Assembly: GCA_027487195.1 (NCBI GenBank)
Contig: JAIYEB010000353.1
Location: 1-5,727, forward strand
DNA: 5,727 bases
From: Hyphomicrobiales bacterium
Lineage (GTDB): Bacteria > Pseudomonadota > Alphaproteobacteria > Rhizobiales > UBA4765
Direction of reading: 5' to 3'
The stretch's first letter is position 1. Each line of letters begins with the position of its first letter. The position numbers were made by a program, and so were the translations under genes. Shown here piece by piece: positions 1-5,371 of this stretch. Under the pieces are notes generated by a model. It had not been told where the DNA came from. It saw only the letters and a list, made by a program, of their open reading frames with translations, and did not search any database.

Positions 1-695
1 GATGAGGTCGTGATCAGCGGCGAGGTCAGCGCATAGAGCTGGGGCGTTCCCATGCGCCGGCCAAGGTCCATGCCATTGACGATGTTGCCCCATTGGTCCG
101 AGCCGCCCATCTGCAGCGTGCAGCCGAACCGGCGATTGAGCTCAACGAAGTCATAGGCTTGCAGGATCATGTAGTTGAATTCGATGAAGGACAGTTCCTG
201 CTCGCGATCGAGCCTGAGCTTCACGGAATCCATCGACAGCATGCGGTTGATCGAGAAATGCTTGCCCACATCGCGCAGCATTTCGATCCAGTTGAGCGTT
301 GTGAGCCATTCGGCGTTATCGGGCTGGATGGCGTCGTTTGCCCCCTCCCCGAACTGGATGAAGCGACTGAACACCTGGGCAATCCCGCGCTTGTTTGCCT
401 CAATGTCCTCAAGCGACAGGATGCGGCGCGATTCGTCGCGTCCGGAAGGATCACCGACCCGCGTTGTGCCGCCACCCATCAGCGCGATCGGCTTGCCGCC
501 GGTGGCCTGCAGCCAATGCAGCATCATGATCTGCACGAGGCTTCCGACATGGAGCGACGGCGCCGTGCAGTCAAAGCCGATATAGCCGACAAGGCCGCCG
601 CGTTGGGCCTCGTTGTCAAGGCCGGCCAGGTCGGAGCACTGGTGAATAAAGCCGCGCTCGGTCAGTGTGCGAAGAAATTCGGATTTGACTGTCAT
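1..695 (-). CDS. tyrS: Tyrosyl-tRNA synthetase, N-terminal part (3' end outside window)
   Basis: This enzyme charges tRNA-Tyr with tyrosine in the cytoplasm, via tyrosyl-adenylate. The minus strand reads open from the ATG at 695 to the window edge and gives 231 residues, a little over half of the usual 400-420. Class I catalytic-core motifs are visible. The HIGH-type signature is HVGS at residues 49-52, preceded by YIGFDCTAPSL (Y38 and D42 contact tyrosine in the family). Next come GDPSGR (81-86), the YMILQAYD tyrosine-binding helix (175-182, with Y175, Q179 and D182) and GGSDQWGN (197-204). The KMSKS loop and the C-terminal tRNA-binding (S4-like) domain would lie beyond base 1. The start is supported by GAGG at 702-705, six bases upstream. 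It is divergent from eda and has no visible partner in an operon. Nothing looks damaged. The identification is close to certain. Confidence 0.97.
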   Translation of the reverse strand, partial: MTVKSEFLRTLTERGFIHQCSDLAGLDNEAQRGGLVGYIGFDCTAPSLHVGSLVQIMMLHWLQATGGKPIALMGGGTTRVGDPSGRDESRRILSLEDIEANKRGIAQVFSRFIQFGEGANDAIQPDNAEWLTTLNWIEMLRDVGKHFSINRMLSMDSVKLRLDREQELSFIEFNYMILQAYDFVELNRRFGCTLQMGGSDQWGNIVNGMDLGRRMGTPQLYALTSPLITTS

Positions 696-925
696 CACTT
701 GCCTCGTGCCCGGCGTTTAGCGGGGATCAGGCAAAAGTTCCAGACATGATCGGCCTTGATCCCTCAGCCTTCATCGCCTGCAGAGGCATCAGCAGAGACA
801 AGGCTTGACGCAAGGCCACGGGCCTGAAAGGTCACGGGGCAGCGTTGCTTCGCTCCTCTTTCCGCTTGAAGCAACCGGAAGACACGTTGAGATAACCCCC
901 ATCCAGGCGGGAGCGCAGGAAATCC
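696..925. other. Divergent intergenic region between tyrS and eda
   Basis: This 230-bp spacer should hold promoters for tyrS (leftward) and eda (rightward). I see no reading frame here with plausible coding content. A TTGACG at 805-810 resembles a -35 element, but no convincing -10 follows at 16-18 bp. TTGAAG at 866-871 with GATAAC at 891-896 is another weak pair, with a long 19-bp spacer. I cannot assign either promoter. No T-box leader is expected or seen for tyrS: the leader is short and lacks the conserved T-box sequence. An 8-bp inverted repeat at 844-875 is listed separately. Confidence 0.5.
844..875. repeat. 8-bp inverted repeat upstream of eda
   Basis: GTTGCTTC at 844-851 is the exact reverse complement of GAAGCAAC at 868-875, with a 16-base spacer. 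It ends 50 bases before the eda start codon. It could be a two-half-site operator for a regulator of the aldolase gene, or a hairpin in the eda leader. It lacks a following T-run, so it is not a standard terminator. Function is inference only. Confidence 0.4.
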
Positions 926-1579
926 ATGGCCAGAACTGAGGACGCAACACTCGAACTGTTCCGCAGTGTCCCGGTCATACCGGTCGTCGTCATCGATGAC
1001 GCAAGCGACAGCGTTGCGCTGGCGCGTGCACTTGTTGCAGGCGGCCTTCGGATTATCGAGATCACGCTGCGCACGGCTGCAGGGATCGAGGCCATTCGGC
1101 GGATTGCTGCGGAAGTGCCTGAAGCTGTTGTGGGGGCGGGCAGCGTGCTGACGCCTGCAACAGCGGTCGCAGCGGAAAAGGCTGGGGCGCGTTTTCTTGT
1201 CTCGCCAGGGACAACCGGCCTGCTCAGAGCCGCGTTTGAGGCGACAGCCCTGCCCTGCCTCGGAGGTGCTGCAACAGCGTCCGAAGCCATGGTGATGGCT
1301 GAAGCCGGCTTTACCTTCATGAAGTTCTTCCCGGCTGAAACCTCAGGCGGTGTTGCGGCGCTGAAAGCCCTTGGCGGACCCCTGCCCCATCTGACCTTCT
1401 GCCCGACCGGCGGGATCGATGTTCAGCGGGCAGCAACCTATCTCGGCCTGCCCAATGTGGCGTGCGTTGGCGGGTCGTGGATTACGCCGGCGGATGCGCT
1501 GCGCGAGCGCGCATTCGACCGGATCGAGGCTCTGGCGCGGGCAGCCGTTAGCCTCAACGACGCGCGCCCCAGGCGTTGA
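926..1579 (+). CDS. eda: KDPG aldolase (2-keto-3-deoxy-6-phosphogluconate aldolase)
   Basis: This class I aldolase splits 2-keto-3-deoxy-6-phosphogluconate into pyruvate and glyceraldehyde-3-phosphate, the last committed step of the Entner-Doudoroff pathway. Some family members also act on 4-hydroxy-2-oxoglutarate. The 217-residue protein is the usual length for this trimeric TIM-barrel family. Key residues fall at the Escherichia coli numbers: E45 in EITLRT (45-50), the Schiff-base lysine K133 in FMKFFPAE (131-138), and T161 in PTGGI (160-164). GAGSVLT (70-76), SPGT (93-96) and GGAATASE (113-120) are further family blocks. The start ATG at 926 has AGGA at 917-920, five bases upstream. No edd (phosphogluconate dehydratase) or glucose-6-phosphate dehydrogenase gene is in view, so any clustering must lie elsewhere. 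The DUF533 gene follows 74 bases downstream on the same strand and could be cotranscribed. Confidence 0.95.
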   Translation: MARTEDATLELFRSVPVIPVVVIDDASDSVALARALVAGGLRIIEITLRTAAGIEAIRRIAAEVPEAVVGAGSVLTPATAVAAEKAGARFLVSPGTTGLLRAAFEATALPCLGGAATASEAMVMAEAGFTFMKFFPAETSGGVAALKALGGPLPHLTFCPTGGIDVQRAATYLGLPNVACVGGSWITPADALRERAFDRIEALARAAVSLNDARPRR

Positions 1580-1591
1580 TCGGATTTGGGC

Positions 1592-1615
1592 CGGGTGCCA
1601 TGTTTTCGCCACCCG
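1592..1615 (+). terminator. Weak hairpin after eda (possible attenuator or terminator)
   Basis: CGGGTG at 1592-1597 pairs with CACCCG at 1610-1615 around a 12-base loop, 13 bases after the eda stop. The stem is short and no T-run follows it. It may slow or partly end transcription between eda and the DUF533 gene, but it is not a textbook intrinsic terminator. Chance pairing in GC-rich DNA is a real alternative. Confidence 0.2.
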
Positions 1616-1643
1616 AACCATGTTAGTCCGACATTCTCATTCT

Positions 1644-1647
1644 GGAG
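1644..1647 (+). promoter_or_regulatory. Ribosome binding site that decides the DUF533 start
   Basis: GGAG at 1644-1647 touches the first in-frame ATG (1648) directly, leaving no spacing, but sits six bases before the second ATG (1654). The second ATG is therefore the likely start. It also removes an N-terminal Met-Leu and leaves a protein beginning MFDAKSLL, which is typical of this family. Confidence 0.7.
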
Positions 1648-1653
1648 ATGCTT

Positions 1654-2493
1654 ATGTTCGACGCCAAAAGCCTTCTTGACCGTTTCCTTGGCAGCCAAGC
1701 CGGCGCTGACCTTCAAAACAAGCTCGGAGGTATGCTCCAGCAGGGACAGGCTCAAGGCGGCGACCTGATGGCTCAGGCCAAGGATATGCTGGGCCAGGGC
1801 ATTCAAGCGATCCAGTCCGGGCAGGGCATTGATGGTGTTGTCCAGCAAGGCAAGGCGTTCCTCGATCAGAACAAGACTGGCATCCTGACCGGGATCGCAG
1901 CCGGCGCGCTTGGTGCGCTTGTTCTGGGCACGCGCGGTGGTCGCGCCGTTGGATCGACAGCGGTCAAGCTCGGAGGCCTCGCGCTGGTCGGCGGGCTTGC
2001 CTACAAGGCCTATCAGAATTGGCAGAACGGTGAGGCCGGAACCGCGCCGCCGGCAGGAACCGCGGGCCTGTCCGCGCCGCCGGCAACGTCCGAGCTCGCC
2101 CCGCCTGATGCGGAGGGCCAGAATGCTCTGGCGTTGCTTGCGCTGAAAACGATGGTGGCCGCCGCGGCCTGCGATGGCGTCATCGATGATGATGAGCGCG
2201 GCCGGATCCTCGGTCGCATGAGCCAGCTTGGCTATGACCCGGAAGCCAACAGCTGGCTCGACAGCGAGATGGTGAACCCGGCAACAGCTGCTGATCTTGC
2301 CGCAGAGACCGCAGGCTCGATGGAGAAGGCAGCCGGCGTCTATGCCGCAGCGTGTCTCGCTCTGACAATTGACAGTGCAGAAGAGCGTACATGGCTCAAT
2401 GGTCTGGCAGATGCGTTGGCGGTTGACGCAAATCTGCAGATTCAGATTGAAACGGAGGTCTCTGCCTTGCGAGCAGAGGACCCAACGACATAA
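1654..2493 (+). CDS. DUF533 family protein with TerB-like C-terminal domain, membrane-associated
   Basis: This 279-residue protein resembles the DUF533 family (Escherichia coli YebE group), whose biochemical role is not established. Residues 1-75 are polar and rich in Gln and Gly (for example GQAQGG at 31-36). Residues 77-92 and 106-117 are hydrophobic and glycine/alanine rich, probably a membrane hairpin with TRGGR (93-97) between the halves. Residues 126-152 form a Pro/Ala/Thr linker. The C-terminal 125 residues are mostly helical and carry AAACDGVIDDDERGRIL (170-186), the acidic DG-x-I-x-x-x-E signature of TerB-like folds. The family has been linked to envelope stress and tellurite-resistance-like proteins, which is weak guidance here. 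There is no cleavable signal peptide. The gene lies between eda and a small LuxR-type regulator on the same strand and is functionally unrelated to eda as far as I can tell. The family call is from memory of its sequence pattern. Confidence 0.85.
   Translation: MFDAKSLLDRFLGSQAGADLQNKLGGMLQQGQAQGGDLMAQAKDMLGQGIQAIQSGQGIDGVVQQGKAFLDQNKTGILTGIAAGALGALVLGTRGGRAVGSTAVKLGGLALVGGLAYKAYQNWQNGEAGTAPPAGTAGLSAPPATSELAPPDAEGQNALALLALKTMVAAAACDGVIDDDERGRILGRMSQLGYDPEANSWLDSEMVNPATAADLAAETAGSMEKAAGVYAAACLALTIDSAEERTWLNGLADALAVDANLQIQIETEVSALRAEDPTT
2042..2085 (+). repeat. In-frame 14-bp direct repeat in the DUF533 linker
   Basis: The same 14 bases occur at 2042-2055 and 2072-2085, exactly 30 bases (ten codons) apart. 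Each copy encodes Ala-Pro-Pro-Ala within the proline-rich linker (residues 131-134 and 141-144), and a third Ala-Pro-Pro follows at 149-151 without the DNA identity. This looks like a recent in-frame duplication that lengthened a flexible linker. Confidence 0.6.
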
Positions 2494-2639
2494 GCAACGT
2501 TTATCAATCGAGGCGCGTCAGGCAATGCTTGAATCCCCATCGCGACCGCATGCAATTGCTGTGATTTAGGCTGTAAAATCGACAATATTGGGTATTTTTT
2601 CACATTGCGCAATGAAAGATCGCGTTTACGTTGCGGCAC
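2494..2639 (+). promoter_or_regulatory. AT-rich spacer with clustered palindromes before the LuxR-type gene
   Basis: The spacer holds no credible gene apart from a possible 11-codon frame. By my count 42 of the 70 bases in 2571-2640 are A or T, clearly richer than the flanking genes. Three perfect palindromes lie in it: GCAATTGC (2552-2559), CAATATTG (2583-2590) and CATTGCGCAATG (2603-2614). A promoter for the downstream regulator is likely here; TAAAAT at 2574-2579 and TATTTT at 2593-2598 are possible -10 elements, but neither has a clean -35. No strong hairpin plus T-run ends the DUF533 transcript, although a run of six T lies at 2595-2600. Confidence 0.45.
2603..2614. promoter_or_regulatory. 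12-bp perfect palindrome, candidate operator
   Basis: CATTGCGCAATG is fully self-complementary and ends 25 bases before the ATG of the HTH gene. It is shorter than classical 18-20 bp lux boxes. Its position suits autoregulation by the neighbouring DNA-binding protein, but that is inference. Its last three bases are the ATG of the small upstream reading frame at 2612. Confidence 0.35.
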
Positions 2640-2647
2640 ATGATTGA
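2612..2647 (+). CDS. Possible 11-codon upstream reading frame overlapping the HTH gene start
   Basis: ATG at 2612 opens a frame encoding MKDRVYVAAHD and stops at TGA 2645-2647, overlapping the first eight bases of the HTH gene (ATG at 2640) in another frame. Such an arrangement can couple or limit translation of the following gene. I see no good ribosome binding site before it, so it may be chance. There is no regulatory amino-acid run that would suggest an attenuation leader. Confidence 0.2.
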   Translation: MKDRVYVAAHD

Positions 2648-2846
2648 TGAAGTAAAATTGACAAAACGCGAAAAGCAAGTCCTTGAGTATTGCGCCGATG
2701 GACTCACCGCCCTTGAGATTGCCGAAGCGATGGACGTGTCCTTTCGCACAGCAAATGCCCACATTTCAGCGGCGCGAGCTCGGCTAAAGGCCAAAAACAA
2801 GACCCATGCTGTCGCTATCGCAATACGCGGTGGCTACATCGTGTAG
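2640..2846 (+). CDS. Stand-alone LuxR/GerE-type helix-turn-helix protein
   Basis: The 68-residue product is almost entirely a LuxR C-terminal DNA-binding domain (GerE fold). LTKREKQVLEYCADGLT (7-23) is the conserved first helix and turn, with the hallmark E11. LEIAEAMDVSFRTANAHISAARARL (25-49) covers the scaffold and recognition helices. KNKTHAVAIAIRGGYI (52-67) matches the tail of acyl-homoserine-lactone LuxR regulators (typically NRTHAVA-A). There is no N-terminal ligand-binding or receiver domain: an in-frame TGA at 2613-2615 closes the frame upstream, and the spacer before it does not encode one. Start choice is uncertain. ATG 2640 is preferred; TTG 2631 would add three residues, and neither has a strong ribosome binding site. 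It converges on hutU and follows the DUF533 gene. It may be a small DNA-binding regulator or a dominant-negative partner of a full-length LuxR; targets cannot be read from sequence. Codons are richer in A/T than in neighbouring genes. Confidence 0.85.
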   Translation: MIDEVKLTKREKQVLEYCADGLTALEIAEAMDVSFRTANAHISAARARLKAKNKTHAVAIAIRGGYIV

Positions 2847-2854
2847 CATCCGGC

Positions 2855-2873
2855 GCCTCTTGTTCTCAGAGGC
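2855..2873. terminator. Hairpin between the convergent HTH gene and hutU
   Basis: GCCTCT (2855-2860) pairs with AGAGGC (2868-2873) around a 7-base loop in the 57-bp gap between two convergent stop codons. On the plus strand a short T-run (2887-2890) lies 13 bases further on, too far for a strong intrinsic terminator. On the minus strand there is no T-run. Its placement favours a shared terminator, possibly a weak one. Confidence 0.4.
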
Positions 2874-2903
2874 TGGTTAGGTCCCGTTTTGCGCCAGATG
2901 CGG

Positions 2904-4568
2904 CTAAAGGCTTGGCAGTTTCAGGCCCTGTTCGCGTGCGCAGGCGATTGCGATTTCATATCCTGCATCGGCGTGGCGCATGACCCCCGTGCCGGGATCA
3001 TTCCATAGAACACGCTCGAGACGTTTGGCTGCCTCCGGAGTCCCATCCGCGAGGATGACCATGCCTGAATGCTGCGAATAGCCCATGCCAACACCGCCGC
3101 CATGGTGGAGCGACACCCATGTTGCGCCTGACGCCGTGTTGAGGAGCGCGTTGAGAAGCGGCCAATCCGACACCGCATCCGAGCCATCTCGCATGGCCTC
3201 GGTCTCGCGGTTTGGCGAGGCAACGGACCCGGAATCGAGGTGGTCGCGGCCAATAACGATGGGCGCTTTGACCTCGCCGCGCGCGACCATTTCATTGAAC
3301 GCCAGGCCAAGGCGGTGGCGCTGCCCCAGACCGACCCAGCAGATGCGCGCGGGCAATCCCTGAAACGCAATGCGCTCGCGGGCCATATCAAGCCAGTTGT
3401 GGAGATGGGGATCGTCGGGGATCATCTCCTTCACGCGCTGATCGGTGCGGTAGATGTCTTCCGGATCGCCGGACAAGGCCGCCCATCTGAACGGGCCGAT
3501 CCCGCGGCAGAACAGCGGGCGGATGTAGGCAGGCACGAAGCCTGGAAAGTCGAAGGCGTCGGCGACGCCCATATCCTTGGCGACCTGACGAATGTTGTTG
3601 CCATAATCAAGCGTCGGAATACCCATGCGATGGAATGCCAGCATGGCCCGGACCTGCTCTGCCATGGACGCCTTGGCGGCAGCCTCGACAGAACGCGGAT
3701 CGGCCTCCTTGGCACGCTCCCATTGATCGAGCGTCCATCCCGCCGGCAAATAGCCATTCAGCGGATCATGCGCCGAGGTCTGGTCGGTCACGACATCGGG
3801 TCTGATGCCGCGACGCACCATTTCCGGGAAGATTTCGGCGGCATTGCCAAGCAGGCCAACCGAAATCGGCTTGCCGCTCGCATGCGAGCGCTGAACGATC
3901 TCCAGCGCCTCATCAATGGTCGAGGCCTTTGTGTCGAGATAGCGCGTGCGCAGGCGAAACTCGATGGATGAGGGCTTGCATTCGACCGCAATCATCGAGG
4001 CACCTGCCATGGTGGCTGCCAGCGGCTGCGCCCCACCCATGCCACCAAGCCCGCCGGTCAGGATCCATTTGCCGGCAAGCGAGCCGCCAAAATGGCGGCG
4101 CGCCACCTCGACAAAGGTCTCGTAGGTGCCCTGCACGATGCCCTGCGTGCCAATGTAGATCCACGAGCCTGCCGTCATCTGGCCGTACATCATGAGGCCA
4201 AGGCGATCGAGCTTGTGGAAATGCTCCCAGGTCGCCCAGCCTGGCACGAGGTTGGAGTTTGCCAGGAGAACGCGCGGACTGTCAGTGGTGGTGCGAAACA
4301 CACCGACCGGCTTGCCGCTCTGGATCAGCAGGGTTTCGTCCGGTTCAAGGGCGGTGAGTGCGGCAACAATCCGGTCGAAGCTCTCCCAGTCGCGCGCGGC
4401 TCGCCCGATCCCGCCATAAACCACCAGCGCCTCGGGCTTCTCGGCAACCTCGGCATCGAGATTGTTCATCAGCATGCGCAGCGCTGCCTCAGCCCCCCAT
4501 GTCTTTGCGGTCCTTTCCGGTCCGCGTGCTGCGCGAATGACGCGGGCATTGTCGAGGCGGGTGGTCAT
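2904..4568 (-). CDS. hutU: Urocanate hydratase (urocanase)
   Basis: HutU adds water to urocanate to make 4-imidazolone-5-propionate, the second step of histidine degradation, in the cytoplasm with tightly bound NAD+. The 554-residue protein is full length for the family (about 555). The family signature FQGLPARICW is intact at 401-410, with C409 matching the conserved cysteine near the nicotinamide (Cys410 in Pseudomonas putida). The Rossmann-like NAD+ loop is GGLGGMGGAQ at 172-181. Other family blocks include YGGIGRAARDW (51-61), QSGKPVGVF (83-91), MTAGSWIYIGTQGI (131-144), DQTSAHDPLNGY (261-272) and FCRGIGPFRW (352-361). The start ATG at 4568 overlaps the hutG stop as ATGA and has GGAG at 4577-4580, eight bases upstream, within the hutG coding region. 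It is the last gene of the visible hut unit, followed by a convergent gene. No damage is seen. Confidence 0.98.
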   Translation of the reverse strand: MTTRLDNARVIRAARGPERTAKTWGAEAALRMLMNNLDAEVAEKPEALVVYGGIGRAARDWESFDRIVAALTALEPDETLLIQSGKPVGVFRTTTDSPRVLLANSNLVPGWATWEHFHKLDRLGLMMYGQMTAGSWIYIGTQGIVQGTYETFVEVARRHFGGSLAGKWILTGGLGGMGGAQPLAATMAGASMIAVECKPSSIEFRLRTRYLDTKASTIDEALEIVQRSHASGKPISVGLLGNAAEIFPEMVRRGIRPDVVTDQTSAHDPLNGYLPAGWTLDQWERAKEADPRSVEAAAKASMAEQVRAMLAFHRMGIPTLDYGNNIRQVAKDMGVADAFDFPGFVPAYIRPLFCRGIGPFRWAALSGDPEDIYRTDQRVKEMIPDDPHLHNWLDMARERIAFQGLPARICWVGLGQRHRLGLAFNEMVARGEVKAPIVIGRDHLDSGSVASPNRETEAMRDGSDAVSDWPLLNALLNTASGATWVSLHHGGGVGMGYSQHSGMVILADGTPEAAKRLERVLWNDPGTGVMRHADAGYEIAIACAREQGLKLPSL

Positions 4569-5371
4569 GGCGTGTGCTCCAGATCAGCAGCAGCTTCAAG
4601 AATGGCAGAAACAATATGGTCCAGATCGCCAGCGGTTCCAGCTGCCCGCTCGGGCCGGTAGGTCCAGGGTGGGGCCTCATCCATATAGGCGGACTGGGCC
4701 AGTTCGATCTGAACAGCATGGACATTGCGCGCGGGCTCGCCAAAGCGGCGGGTGATGGCACCACCCTTGAAGCGCCCGTCAACAACGCTGGTGCGTCCGG
4801 AGGCCCGCGCTGCCGCGTCCGCTGCAGCCCTGATCGCGGGCGCGCAGGATTTGCCGCTGTTGGTGCCCAGATTGAAGACCGGCAACGCTCCATCAAACAG
4901 GCGCGGCACATGGCTCCTGATGGAATGGCAATCGATCAGAACGGCATAGCCATGAGTGAGGCGTGCGGCCTCGATGGCAGCTGACATGGCGCAATGGAAC
5001 GGCAGATAGAATGCTTCACGCCGGCGCATGATTTCGGCAGCATCGGGCGCGCATCCGGGCCGATAGATCGGCTCGCCATCAAAATTCGTGGTCGGGCAAA
5101 GCTCGGTGGTGGCCTGGCCCGGGTAAAGTGAGACACCGCCAGGATCGCGATTGACATCAATGACATAGCGCGAGATCGACTGGCGGACGATGGTTGCGCT
5201 GTAACGCGCGGCAATGTCGGCATACAGGCGATCAATCCACCAATCCGTGTCTGGCACCGCGCGGCCAAGGTCGTTCAGCGCAATAGACACCTCAGGCGGG
5301 ATCATCGTGCCGACATGGGGTTGGCCAAGGACCAGCGGGGATGTTCCATGAATGACGGTGACAGGCGTCAT
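4565..5371 (-). CDS. hutG: N-formylglutamate deformylase (N-formylglutamate amidohydrolase)
   Basis: This enzyme hydrolyses N-formyl-L-glutamate to glutamate and formate, the last step of the five-step histidine route. The 268-residue protein is the normal size of the FGase family (PF05013-type), which is distinct from the arginase-like formimidoylglutamase also called HutG. Family blocks are PHVGTMIP (18-25), SRYVIDVNRDP (67-77), LYPGQATTELCPTTNFDG (82-99), the likely metal-binding DCHSIRS (147-153), GRFKGG (199-204) and VQIELAQSAYMDE (220-232). The ATG at 5371 overlaps the hutH stop as ATGA, and its own stop overlaps the hutU start the same way, so translation of the three genes is probably coupled. 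A weak GGGG at 5380-5383 is the only Shine-Dalgarno-like sequence. The choice of deformylase implies that formiminoglutamate is first deiminated by HutF, whose gene is not in the window. Confidence 0.94.
   Translation of the reverse strand: MTPVTVIHGTSPLVLGQPHVGTMIPPEVSIALNDLGRAVPDTDWWIDRLYADIAARYSATIVRQSISRYVIDVNRDPGGVSLYPGQATTELCPTTNFDGEPIYRPGCAPDAAEIMRRREAFYLPFHCAMSAAIEAARLTHGYAVLIDCHSIRSHVPRLFDGALPVFNLGTNSGKSCAPAIRAAADAAARASGRTSVVDGRFKGGAITRRFGEPARNVHAVQIELAQSAYMDEAPPWTYRPERAAGTAGDLDHIVSAILEAAADLEHTP

Noticed and set aside
93..749. A 218-codon open frame on the plus strand
   Set aside because: It lies opposite tyrS, whose protein is unmistakable from its motifs. The translation has no recognisable domain and is the usual antisense shadow in GC-rich DNA.
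749..762. GATC-flanked inverted repeat in the tyrS-eda spacer
   Set aside because: Only four bases per arm are paired, which is expected often by chance.
813..825. AGGCC-ACG-GGCCT mini-hairpin in the tyrS-eda spacer
   Set aside because: Five paired bases with a three-base loop and no T-run are not enough to call a terminator or operator in GC-rich DNA.
832..1320. A 162-codon open frame on the minus strand
   Set aside because: It is antisense to eda, whose active-site residues fall at the expected positions. The translation is low-complexity Ala/Ser/Arg.
2556..2579. TTGCTG followed by TAAAAT as a sigma-70-type promoter for the HTH gene
   Set aside because: The two boxes are only 12 bases apart, too close for a normal -35/-10 pair.
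2494..2639. Possibility that the HTH gene is the broken end of a full-length LuxR gene
   Set aside because: A stop at 2613-2615 closes the frame, and I cannot read a ligand-binding domain in any frame of the AT-rich spacer, so a simple frameshift in a longer gene is not supported by this sequence.
3240..4661. Two long plus-strand frames (243 and 189 codons) opposite hutU
   Set aside because: Both mirror the codon pattern of hutU, which is full length and intact. Their translations show no known family.
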